Part shown: positions 1-8,113 of the stretch, piece by piece
Numbering within the stretch: position 1 is the stretch's first letter
Layout: every line of letters starts with the position of its first letter
Origin: Parvularcula lutaonensis
Lineage (GTDB): Bacteria; Pseudomonadota; Alphaproteobacteria; Caulobacterales; Parvularculaceae
Length of the DNA: 58,015 bases
Direction of reading: 5' to 3'
Assembly: GCF_014651915.1 (NCBI RefSeq)
Contig: NZ_BMXU01000004.1
Location: 1 to 58,015 of the forward strand
Position numbers and translations under genes: made by a program
The notes under the pieces: model-generated
Told to the model about the DNA's origin: nothing
The model's input: the letters and a program-made list of their open reading frames with translations, nothing else
Databases searched by the model: none

Positions 1-39
1 CGAGATGATTTCCTCGGGTTTGTAGCGCTTCGCGCCCAT
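1..39 (-). CDS. IS3-family transposase OrfA, N-terminal fragment
   Basis: Thirteen codons reading MGAKRYKPEEIIS, cut by the window edge. The same start is read for 30 codons at 57924-58015, where the context (PEEIISKLREAEVLLAEG) matches the N-terminal helix-turn-helix protein OrfA of IS3-family elements of the IS407/IS51 type. An AGGAGAAGAG ribosome binding site precedes the ATG. Nothing can be said about whether the full gene is intact. Confidence 0.75.
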   Translation of the reverse strand, partial: MGAKRYKPEEIIS

Positions 40-104
40 CGCTCTTCTCCTGCAGACAAGCCATTCTTTCACTCAGACTGGCTGCGTTCAAAGGGGACGG
101 GTCA
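1..104 (-). mobile_element. IS3-family insertion sequence, 5' end only
   Basis: On the minus strand this segment starts with TGACCCGTCCCC at 104, a typical IS3-family terminus, and carries the leader and first 13 codons of OrfA before the window ends. The right end of the window (57859 onward) repeats it in opposite orientation with one difference: a C in this copy and an A in the other, in the leader just before the ribosome binding site. The element therefore extends outward to the left. The target-site duplication cannot be judged because the far end of the element is missing. Confidence 0.85.
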
Positions 105-277
105 AAGCTGCCAAATCCTGGCGCCGTCTTCCAAGGAAAAACCGGGAAAAAAACCTGAAAAAACCGCTCAGAGCACAATACCCGAAGTGGCCCCCGTAGA
201 ACGACAAGTCAAAGCGAGGACGCGTCATAGATGGAAATAAATGACGGGGGCGTCCTTCGTTCAGCGTGTACCTGGCG

Positions 278-2683
278 CTACTGAGCAGATACCTGAAATA
301 GTAACCCGGGCTGGGGGCATCCAATTTCGGCTTGCGTGGGCGGCTTTGCTGGGAGCGCGTACTGCCAGCTGCTCGGTTCTATGTTCTCCTTTGCCCACGG
401 GAGCAGAACATATTCCGCTTCGAGGGGATGGAACATGAAGCGTAAGACTCCGCTGCGATCATAGATCCCCGCCACGACTCCATCAGAAAATCTGGTCCCA
501 GGGAGGTCTGGTCGTCGGATGAATCCAACTCTGTAAGTCGTGGACGGCTTGAGGGTGAAAAGATCCCAAGGCAACGGCGCATCTTCCCACCCGTTCTCTG
601 CCCGTTTCTTAGTGGCTAAGGCCTCAACTTGCTCTTTGGGCGGAACGGCTAAGGTGAAACTGGCTGCATTGAATTGCTCTACGCGCTTCTGCATTTCGTC
701 GCTGAAACCCGACGCGACCATCACGAGGTCTCTCGCTCTGGATGTCCGATAGTTGTTGTCCCAGACGGCCGTCGCTTTCCACGAGAAGGGTACGTCAGAA
801 TAACTTTGCAGGACCGACGGGTATTCGCCTTCGTCAAGCCCATCATCAGAGACTGGGTTCTTGTCGGTGCGCATGAAGGCAATTGGTCTCGATATAACAC
901 GTGTACCGACAAATCGATCGCCTTGATAGAAATTGAAGACGACAAGCATCTCATCATAGCCCGCGTTAGCGCCGGCAAATCTGAGCATGGGAACAGCGAA
1001 TTCGAGAGAGATGCCCTGGCCTGGATCGTAAGGTAGGCGCCTCTCGCTCCCCCTCAGCCCCTCTTCGAAAAGGGGAACATCATTCAGATAGGTTTGATAT
1101 GTAAATGTGGTAGGGGCAACAATGTCGGTGAGCGGTGATAGTTCGATGGACATCAGCATGAAGGGCTCGCTCTTCTGCGTCAGAAGGCGACAGCTCGTCG
1201 AGAAGGAAGGAACGATCCACCCTGAACGCTGCTCACTTAAGTCTTTTGAGGTGGTTTGAACTCCCGAATAGAGCTCTCTCTCGTCAAGATCTGTTCGCCT
1301 CGTAGATGTCCACCACTCGATCTGAGAGCTCGTTTCGATTCTGCCTCGAAACCCTTGTGCTCGGCTCGGGTAACAGTCTGCATCTCGGTCGATAAGCAGG
1401 TATCCAGGAATTCGGTCAATCGATTCACACCACCGGGGCTCTGTGCAGGAGAAGGTTGCTTTTTCAGCTATCCGCCTTTCAGTCCGTAGTAGACAGAGTT
1501 TCGTCGCGGTTCGCTCAAGGGCTACGGGGCCGTTGGTTGCAAAGCCTGCAACGTCATCAAAATTGGGTTGTATCCGTGCGCTGAGAACTCCTCCGACCTG
1601 AGGCGCACGAAGTCTTATTTTCCCACCGCTAATATGAGCAGTATTCGGACTGCTCAGGGTAAAGACGTTGTCGGCAACCCATGGATGATCTTGAACAAGG
1701 CGGAAGGGCGGGTTGCGATCATCCGGAATGAGATTTGCTAGTTCGGGGCTAAAATACTGTAAGACGGACCGGCGTTCGGCCGGAGAGGTAGGTCGGAAGC
1801 GGAACTCTGCTTCTAGCCACTCTTCAGGAAGCGCCTCGTCTCCTAACTTCAGCTGCGAGCATTTCTTAGCCTCTGCTTGCGTCGCATCTAGGAGCGATTT
1901 TACCCTCGCCAGTGGCGTCATATACTTAAACGAACCGAAATGGGCATCTTGGCTTCGCGCGTAGCCGACAATGCCAGCGACGCCATCGTCGTTGATTACG
2001 ATGACCGGTGCGCCGCTCAAGCCTTCGGTAAGATCACCCTCCAGCAGCGTCATTTCTTGCAGATAACGACCTGCAACATTCCGGTCACTCCCAGCCGTTC
2101 CACGAAAAATTTCCCGCTCACCTCTTCGAGGGTATCCGTACACGAATAGTTCAGTGGATGAATTGAGCTTATCGATACAGATCGGGGACGTCCCGTCTCC
2201 GAGCTGATCGATCTTCCAATCTTCGCGATCGATTTCTAGTATGGCGAGATCTGATGCTTTGGCGCGTGCTTCCTCGGCATCGATTAAATCGCTTCTCTCA
2301 GCTGCGAACTCCTTTTTATCCGCTCCCTTCGCCTGCGGATTCTTCACGCCGATTCTCGCTTTAATCTCGATAGCGTCCAGGTATTCATTTTTCGGAGGTG
2401 GAAGCTCGATAATCGAGTCTTGTCGGCGGGCGCATTTTAGGTCAGTCAGTAGGTGGCGGGCTGTAATGATAAATTGGGAATTCAGAATAAAGCCGCTGCC
2501 ATAGATGGGCTCGCATCGAACTGTTCCTTCGGGCGTCCTCACCGTGCCATTTACCTCAAGGGCAACCAGGTTTGCTTGGAGCTGCTTTTCTATGAGCAAG
2601 CGCTTTTCATCTTGCTGCTGGGCTTCTGCTACGGAGACAGAATACAGCAAGAATGCGACAGTCCAAAGGGCGCGTACAGCCAT
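278..2683 (-). CDS. secreted trypsin-like serine protease with large unknown C-terminal region
   Basis: 801 residues. Residues 1-21 form a signal peptide ending AEA-Q. Residues about 30-270 resemble a chymotrypsin-fold protease: His77 in ITARHLL, Asp145 in SDLAILEID and Ser223 in EGLSGAPV make a plausible triad (family knowledge: TAAHC, DIAL, GNSGGP). The remaining ~530 residues match nothing I recognise and may be beta-rich. The ATG at 2683 has GGAG six bases upstream; the in-frame upstream start would be TTG. It is the last gene of a tight operon, one base after the metalloprotease gene. The cognate substrate is unknown. It could be a processing protease for the operon's other products or an effector. 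Base composition is clearly lower in GC than the rest of the window. Confidence 0.8.
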   Translation of the reverse strand: MAVRALWTVAFLLYSVSVAEAQQQDEKRLLIEKQLQANLVALEVNGTVRTPEGTVRCEPIYGSGFILNSQFIITARHLLTDLKCARRQDSIIELPPPKNEYLDAIEIKARIGVKNPQAKGADKKEFAAERSDLIDAEEARAKASDLAILEIDREDWKIDQLGDGTSPICIDKLNSSTELFVYGYPRRGEREIFRGTAGSDRNVAGRYLQEMTLLEGDLTEGLSGAPVIVINDDGVAGIVGYARSQDAHFGSFKYMTPLARVKSLLDATQAEAKKCSQLKLGDEALPEEWLEAEFRFRPTSPAERRSVLQYFSPELANLIPDDRNPPFRLVQDHPWVADNVFTLSSPNTAHISGGKIRLRAPQVGGVLSARIQPNFDDVAGFATNGPVALERTATKLCLLRTERRIAEKATFSCTEPRWCESIDRIPGYLLIDRDADCYPSRAQGFRGRIETSSQIEWWTSTRRTDLDERELYSGVQTTSKDLSEQRSGWIVPSFSTSCRLLTQKSEPFMLMSIELSPLTDIVAPTTFTYQTYLNDVPLFEEGLRGSERRLPYDPGQGISLEFAVPMLRFAGANAGYDEMLVVFNFYQGDRFVGTRVISRPIAFMRTDKNPVSDDGLDEGEYPSVLQSYSDVPFSWKATAVWDNNYRTSRARDLVMVASGFSDEMQKRVEQFNAASFTLAVPPKEQVEALATKKRAENGWEDAPLPWDLFTLKPSTTYRVGFIRRPDLPGTRFSDGVVAGIYDRSGVLRFMFHPLEAEYVLLPWAKENIEPSSWQYALPAKPPTQAEIGCPQPGLLFQVSAQ

Positions 2684-2684
2684 T

Positions 2685-3602
2685 TTACTCTCCAAATCTC
2701 GTACACGGAGTGTTCCCGGGCGGACAATAGAGCTGTCTTAAAGTACTTTTGTCGAGATCGCTTAGGGTACAGTCAGGCACACCATCCTGAATAGTACACA
2801 TCTGAAAACGCCCTGGCCGACAGTAGTTCATGAATGAATCAGGGTCGTACTCAGTGAGTGCCTCGATCTCTTCGGCGCTGAACCCGGAAGCGAAAGTTCC
2901 ACAGGATTGCCCGCCACTTTTCGCACAGAAGGTTTTCTGTAATAGCTGAAGGCATTCGGCCTCTGCAGTCTCGGAGTTTTCGCCTCTTTCTAAACTTGGA
3001 TGCCCCATCTCATGAAGGAGTCCCACGACGTGTCCGAATTCATGAAGTGCGGAGGATGCTATACACTGGTCAACGTTGGCGTCGTCACGGCAGTTGATAA
3101 AGGGCCAGTCCTCGAGCTCGAGCCCAGATTTTCTTTGTAGAGAACGTTGCCAGGCATGGAATGAGAACGCGAGGCGTACGTCAGTTGGGCCGTCTAACTG
3201 GCGTCCAACCTCGGCGGTCAGAGTTGATTCCGAGTCGATCACGGCAATGCGCACATCGTACTCAGCATCCGTCTCACAAGGCGGCCAAACAGAATCGAAC
3301 TTTAGTCGCGTCTCGGCCTCAATAGTCGAGCGAACAACATCCCTAACGATTTTCCGCTTACGGAGTACCTCCGCCCGTTCTTTCCGCGGGCGAGGAAGTG
3401 GATCCGCCCAACAGACATCCAGTTCACCGAGCCTGGTGGGCCAAATTGCAGACGATAGCACGACTCCGCGTGGATCCTCTATGATATCATAGCGAGTGTC
3501 TCGCTCGTCCGTCTCGCGGGCTGGTGACTGCGCCGAAGCAAAAGCTCCTACGAAGATGCAAAAAGTCGTCTGGACTAACGCGAAAGCGAAGATCTGTTTC
3601 AT
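2685..3602 (-). CDS. secreted astacin-like (metzincin) zinc metalloprotease
   Basis: 305 residues with an N-terminal signal sequence (about 1-24). The zinc site HEFGHVVGLLHE supplies His187, Glu188, His191 and His197 in the metzincin spacing HExxHxxGxxH, followed by Glu as in astacins. A Met-turn is visible at Met259 in YDPDSFMNYC, close to the astacin form YDxxSIMxY. Many cysteines (171, 180, 217, 227, 235, 262, 270 and C-terminal ones) suggest disulfides and an exported location. The ATG overlaps the stop of the preceding lipoprotein gene by 4 bp, and the trypsin-like gene follows directly. No classical astacin prodomain switch is obvious. The substrate is not inferable. Confidence 0.82.
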   Translation of the reverse strand: MKQIFAFALVQTTFCIFVGAFASAQSPARETDERDTRYDIIEDPRGVVLSSAIWPTRLGELDVCWADPLPRPRKERAEVLRKRKIVRDVVRSTIEAETRLKFDSVWPPCETDAEYDVRIAVIDSESTLTAEVGRQLDGPTDVRLAFSFHAWQRSLQRKSGLELEDWPFINCRDDANVDQCIASSALHEFGHVVGLLHEMGHPSLERGENSETAEAECLQLLQKTFCAKSGGQSCGTFASGFSAEEIEALTEYDPDSFMNYCRPGRFQMCTIQDGVPDCTLSDLDKSTLRQLYCPPGNTPCTRFGE

Positions 3603-4789
3603 ATCCAACCACACCCTGTCTGTGCGTGAGGTACCACCAGCCACCAATCTAGTCCTGCGGCCGTGTAAGGTGCCTTGGCCTCATCAATTGCGTCATTCAG
3701 CAATGCAGAAACGGTCGCGCGCTCTGGTGCGGACAGATCTGACTGAAGTGATGACCTGACCTTCGCCACCTTTTCGCAGGCCTGGCGAGCGTTACTTCGT
3801 CGCTGGACCCATTGGGGGTCGGTCGGATCATAGGCTCCTTCACCGAAAGTTGCGGCAGCGAGACCCGCCTCGATTTGCGGTCTCGAGACGTCCCTCAGCG
3901 TACTGGCTAGCTCCACCGCAGACTGCAGTGCCACGGAGGCATTCGAGGTTTCGGCAACTGTAACTGCGAGTGTGAACGGTTGAGCTTTGCAGGTCCGTAG
4001 CGAACACATGGAAAGCAGGCGTTGCTGATCGCCGCCCGATGGGGTGAATATAGGGAGCCAAGGTGCCTTTTCAGAGGCTAAGGCCAGCTTGTCCCGCTCT
4101 TCGCCTGGCCTCATTTGATCGATGACCAGTCGGGTTTGTCGTGCTGTGGGATCGGCAGCAGAGTCGAACGAGAAATCAACTATCAGGTCCCGCCGGTTCG
4201 CGCGCATCCAGCCGGAGCCTAATGACTTGCGATAATAAATGTACTCAGGCTCCAGGGCGAACACATCCATTGTTTCGCCGGCCACGATCCGCGCTTCGAT
4301 GTAAACTTTTGGCAGGGAGCCCGAAGGGAGACCGCTAACGTCGAACGCGCCCTCCAATCCAGATAGCGCTGAGCCTGCGAACGCATCGCTCGCCGGGTTC
4401 GACGAAGTCTCTCCGCCGACCGCAATTAGTACACAACCAAGCCCATCATTGATTGAGTAAGTGAAAGAGCCATCCACTTCGGTTAGAAAGTAGTCATTGG
4501 CCGAGCCCCTTGCTGTGACCTCTGAGGGTCCTGAGATCGCATCGAGCTTCTTGTCGACAAAATTAAAGCCTGAGTCGACGAGCTGAGGGATCAAGATCGG
4601 CGCGAGAACTGCCCCCCAGCCAGCGAATTTTTCAGAATCTTCGCTTGCACGGGGAGACTTTAGACAGTCAGACCTGAAAGCGACACTGACAGCGCCAGGA
4701 GAGGTGTCCCGCTGGTTTAAGGAGCTACAACTCGAACAGAAAAGTGTCAGGGCCAAGATTAAGAGGACAGATTTGTTTGCTGGGATCAT
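3599..4789 (-). CDS. probable lipoprotein of unknown function
   Basis: 396 residues. The N-terminus MIPANKSVLLILALTLFCSSC is a hydrophobic leader ending at Cys21 in a lipobox-like context (the -3 residue is Cys, so the box is imperfect), suggesting a membrane-anchored lipoprotein. The body has no motif I recognise and includes several Cys in pairs (for example CSLRTCKAQ). It starts inside the stop of the NlpC/P60-like gene (ATGA overlap) and its stop overlaps the metalloprotease start, so it is translationally coupled on both sides. It may be an anchor, chaperone or inhibitor for the co-encoded proteases; this is inference from position only. Confidence 0.7.
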   Translation of the reverse strand: MIPANKSVLLILALTLFCSSCSSLNQRDTSPGAVSVAFRSDCLKSPRASEDSEKFAGWGAVLAPILIPQLVDSGFNFVDKKLDAISGPSEVTARGSANDYFLTEVDGSFTYSINDGLGCVLIAVGGETSSNPASDAFAGSALSGLEGAFDVSGLPSGSLPKVYIEARIVAGETMDVFALEPEYIYYRKSLGSGWMRANRRDLIVDFSFDSAADPTARQTRLVIDQMRPGEERDKLALASEKAPWLPIFTPSGGDQQRLLSMCSLRTCKAQPFTLAVTVAETSNASVALQSAVELASTLRDVSRPQIEAGLAAATFGEGAYDPTDPQWVQRRSNARQACEKVAKVRSSLQSDLSAPERATVSALLNDAIDEAKAPYTAAGLDWWLVVPHAQTGCGWI

Positions 4790-6759
4790 CGATTCGACTC
4801 CGCAAATTCTCTGAACATGGCTGCGGGAGCGCTACATAGCTCATCAACTTCTCCGGAAGTGATCGCTTCGTCTGGTATGAGGTGTCGAGGACGCATCGGG
4901 ATGTATCCGTCGAAGGTATCCCAGGGCAGAGTTCTGCGGCAGATGCCACCACAGAAGGTCGATGATTCTATGAACTCGATCGTGGATGGAGATGTCCAGC
5001 GAAGAAACATTCGCACGTGACTCCCCGGCTTGTTCAAAACATCACCGGGTCGCAGCGCCTCTTTGTCGATTGGATCGGCAATTGACCCCAAACTTCTCGT
5101 CGAATAGCGCACTCCCTCCCAACCCCAAGCGCGTTGAACGAATCCTGAGCAATCGAGTCCAGCGGAGTAAACGTCGTTGATGGAATTCGTTCGTTCCCGG
5201 ATTATCATCTCGGTACAAACATCGCCTGCAGGTCGACCAGCCTCGATCTTATCAATGAACTCCCACGGCCAGTCGGCGCCGGCCCACGCGTAAGGAAGCG
5301 AGACGAGCAGCTCGTCAGTATAAGACTTAAATCGCTTGGGTCGTGACCAATAAGGTAGCGAACATCTGTCGCTATCCTCACATTTATCTGAAAAAGCCCT
5401 CGAGTCGAAACAGAAGTCTGTAGATGGCGAGTAGCTACGCTCAGGCATTTTCCAGGGGAGGTGGAGGTATGTGCACGCGTTCGCTATCACATCCCTGCGG
5501 GTGACCCCTTGCTGGGTTGACTGCCGTACGAAACTCTCACGGAGAAGGCTTTTCATCGCTGCAATACGCCTTCGGCTAGATTCCAACCGCTCCGTCTCCG
5601 GAACAGCTTGGATATCAGGAGCTATAGATCTTCCTTCGATCTCGGAGAATTCAGCGGGCGGTTCGGCTATCGATTGCGCCTGGCTTTCTGCCGTCGCCTG
5701 TTCAGCGACCTTCCGTGGGCTATGCGACCCCGAGCGTCCGAATCTGTTTGGTAGCCATCGCGCCCCCCATCGGATATTGGAGTACCAGGCGGGCTTTACG
5801 TGTAGTTTTGTGATGACGACTTCATCGCGGAGTAACTGTAGCGAAAAGACATCTCCGTCAGCAGAGATCGCCACGTTTTGAGTCGGAGTACATAACGGCG
5901 ACCTCGGAACAAAGAAAAAGGCTATGCCTTTATCAGAACTCTGATCGAGACGGATTACAGTTTGCTCGAGACGGATCTCTGTTGGATGTGGAACCGTTTC
6001 GGTAACAAGCAGGTAGGCTCGGCCCCTCGTGTCAAGGCCAAGTCCGCGGAGGCTCTCAATCTTGTGGTCTGAAACAAAGAATGACTGCCGAGAGGCATCA
6101 TCGTCGAACGTTGTCGTTAAAGCCAGTCCGTAGGCTGAATCACTCTCCCAATCAACGCTGACAAATCTGCCTCGCTCGTCGGAGATCGAAATGAAGCCGT
6201 TCGAGAGGATCTGACGTTCGATACTCGGCTCGAAGTCTGCGATCCGCAGGAAAGCACTACCGGTCGATCCGGTCGCTAGGGCGCCAGCGTCAACTCCGAG
6301 CAATTTGAATTTGGGCTCCGCCTGCGTCCAGCTTGGCTTCGGCGCACTGACGGCTCCGGCGTCCACATAAATGAGCCTGCCCGGTTGTCCCGTCTCGTAT
6401 TGTGTCGCCACGAACGCCCCCGAGCCAATGGCCGCAAAAGCGGTGGCGATCTCACCGTTTCTGAGTTCCAGCTCGCGCAACCCTACCGGAGTGCTCCTAT
6501 TCAACCCAAATGAAGCGACCCGATCGCCTGCACTGTCGAAGATTACCGACTGTCCGTTTCGGGCGATGTCTAAACCGAGCGGGCAGACCACCCCTTCGTC
6601 GGCCTTCAGAAGACCAACGTCCACGACAAGGAATGCATCTGTGGTGGAGTCCTGCGAGAGGTTTGTGGGAAAGCTGCGAACGTCTGAGAACTCATTGAAG
6701 AGAATGGTGAAATATGCAAGCGCAGCAATAACCGGTACGAAAAAACCCACAATGCGCAT
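4786..6759 (-). CDS. membrane-anchored NlpC/P60-like protein
   Basis: 657 residues. A hydrophobic segment (residues 4-20) acts as signal or anchor. Residues about 40-370 are beta-rich with recurrent short hydrophobic strands, possibly a propeller. The C-terminal third contains an NlpC/P60-type site: Cys537 in LDCSGFVQRAWGW and His581 in PGSHVRMFLRW, with DVLNKPGSH matching the family's GDLxxxxxxHVGI stretch. Such enzymes cleave peptidoglycan peptides or act as amidases/acyltransferases. I chose the ATG at 6759 (MRIVGFFV), which puts the hydrophobic segment at the N-terminus; an upstream start at 6813 is in frame. It is the first gene of the four-gene exported-protein operon. Confidence 0.72.
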   Translation of the reverse strand: MRIVGFFVPVIAALAYFTILFNEFSDVRSFPTNLSQDSTTDAFLVVDVGLLKADEGVVCPLGLDIARNGQSVIFDSAGDRVASFGLNRSTPVGLRELELRNGEIATAFAAIGSGAFVATQYETGQPGRLIYVDAGAVSAPKPSWTQAEPKFKLLGVDAGALATGSTGSAFLRIADFEPSIERQILSNGFISISDERGRFVSVDWESDSAYGLALTTTFDDDASRQSFFVSDHKIESLRGLGLDTRGRAYLLVTETVPHPTEIRLEQTVIRLDQSSDKGIAFFFVPRSPLCTPTQNVAISADGDVFSLQLLRDEVVITKLHVKPAWYSNIRWGARWLPNRFGRSGSHSPRKVAEQATAESQAQSIAEPPAEFSEIEGRSIAPDIQAVPETERLESSRRRIAAMKSLLRESFVRQSTQQGVTRRDVIANACTYLHLPWKMPERSYSPSTDFCFDSRAFSDKCEDSDRCSLPYWSRPKRFKSYTDELLVSLPYAWAGADWPWEFIDKIEAGRPAGDVCTEMIIRERTNSINDVYSAGLDCSGFVQRAWGWEGVRYSTRSLGSIADPIDKEALRPGDVLNKPGSHVRMFLRWTSPSTIEFIESSTFCGGICRRTLPWDTFDGYIPMRPRHLIPDEAITSGEVDELCSAPAAMFREFAESNR

Positions 6760-7108
6760 TGTCTCGCCCCCGCAAGTTTGCATCAGCACCTTACGAGTAC
6801 TGTCAGTCGACAAAAGCCCTGGGTGCAGTTAGCGTCTGGAGAAATCCGTTGAGTATCCCGATCAGACGTTAGAGCGCGGTTGTTTTCGATCGGCCGTCAC
6901 GTTCCATAACCGCGGAACTCGATACTAGAAACATGGGTACTGAGGCGGGTAACGTGTCGTAGAGGGTTAGAATATTTGTCGTATAATCAGAGGGTAGGCG
7001 TCGAAGTTAGAATCCGCCCTTGGCACCACTTTCTCGTTTTGTCGTTTCGTCCGATGCGCTGCGCTTGGGTTTTCTCCGCCGGGCCGGCGGGGCTCGGCGC
7101 ATGGCGGG
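6760..7108. other. intergenic region between the protease operon and the lysR gene
   Basis: About 350 bp without a convincing gene. It must hold the promoter of the minus-strand protease operon, but I see no clear -35/-10 pair for it. A TATAAT hexamer lies on the plus strand at 6982-6987 with no obvious downstream gene. The base composition changes within this stretch, from the lower-GC operon to the GC-rich chromosome beyond about 7030, so it may contain the junction of an acquired segment. Confidence 0.4.
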
Positions 7109-8017
7109 CTAGGCCTTTCCAAGGGCGTCCTTGTCCTGGTCTGCGGCCTTCTGCATGACCATGCGAAGGGCCGGGTTGGGGAACCTGCGTGACATGGTGA
7201 TCGCGTAGAAGGCCTCCGTGAGGCCGGGCAGGTCGAGAACGTCAATCAGGCGACCCGAAGCGAGTTCGTCCTTCACGACGATGGGCGGAACAACGGCGAG
7301 GGCGACCTCTTCACGCGCGAGGACCCGGAGCAGGGCCATGTCATCGACCTCTGCGAAGATGTTCGGCTTGATCCCCAAGCGCTCCACCAGCCCGTCGAAC
7401 CCGATCCTGATGCTGCTGTCCTTGGACGGAACGATCAGCCGCTCTTCTGAAAGGAGACGTTCGAGACTTCGCCTTCCCCGGCGAAAGCCGGCAGGAGCGA
7501 CGAGGCTGACCTGTTGCTCAGCAAGCGGATGGACAATCCACGGACTCTCCCCCGTCCGCGCGGGGATTTGATCCGTCAGCGCAACGTCCAGCTTCTGCGC
7601 GATCAGGAGAGAGACCAGCTCGTCAAGGCTCCCCGAACGGATCGAGAGAAAGATGTCCTCTTCGCCGATGAGAGGTCGCAGGAACTGCATCTGGAAGTTC
7701 CGTGACAGGGTGGAGAGCGCGCCCACACGGAGGATCTTCGCCTGTGATTCGTTGCGCTGCAGGAGCGTGTCGAGAAGCTCCTCTCCGGTGGAAAAGATCA
7801 CGTCCGCATGGTCAAGGGCTATCGCGCCTGCCTCGGTCAGGACCAGCTGTTTTCCTTTCCGCTCAAAGAGCTTCTGGCCGAGGCGTTCCTCAAGCTTCTT
7901 GATCTGGAAGGACAGCGCCGACTGGGAGACATTGAGCTTCTGTGCCGTCCGGGTGAGGTTGCCATCATGGGCGACGGCCCAGAAGTAACGCAGGTGGTGG
8001 TAGTTGAGCGTCGTCAT
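7109..8017 (-). CDS. LysR-family transcriptional regulator (NhaR-like)
   Basis: 302 residues, normal for LysR proteins. The N-terminal winged helix-turn-helix begins NYHHLRYFWAVAHDGNLT with SQSALSFQIKKLEERLG as recognition helix; this opening is characteristic of the NhaR subgroup. The C-terminal co-inducer domain follows from about residue 95. The ATG at 8017 gives the canonical start; an open frame continues upstream to 8845 but runs through dabB and has no LysR homology. It is divergent from dabB with a 96-bp spacer, the usual arrangement for a LysR activator of its neighbour. NhaR responds to sodium and alkalinity in enterics. Here the target is probably the dab operon, whose DabB belongs to the antiporter/NuoL superfamily. 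Confidence 0.88.
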   Translation of the reverse strand: MTTLNYHHLRYFWAVAHDGNLTRTAQKLNVSQSALSFQIKKLEERLGQKLFERKGKQLVLTEAGAIALDHADVIFSTGEELLDTLLQRNESQAKILRVGALSTLSRNFQMQFLRPLIGEEDIFLSIRSGSLDELVSLLIAQKLDVALTDQIPARTGESPWIVHPLAEQQVSLVAPAGFRRGRRSLERLLSEERLIVPSKDSSIRIGFDGLVERLGIKPNIFAEVDDMALLRVLAREEVALAVVPPIVVKDELASGRLIDVLDLPGLTEAFYAITMSRRFPNPALRMVMQKAADQDKDALGKA

Positions 8018-8037
8018 CGGCCTTCGCGAAAAAAGAA

Positions 8038-8066
8038 CAATATCATCGTCACATTGAATTATATTG
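8038..8066. promoter_or_regulatory. candidate LysR operator between lysR and dabB
   Basis: An AT-rich island in the 96-bp divergent spacer contains CAATAT (8038-8043) and its inverted copy ATATTG (8061-8066) with 17 bases between. It includes T-N11-A type spacing expected of LysR sites. It lies 48-76 bp upstream of the dabB ATG, suited to activation. This is a visual call only. Confidence 0.35.
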
Positions 8067-8113
8067 ATTGAGCAAGCGCAGGTAAATCCCTCCCCGCACT
8101 GAGCGGAGTGGAT

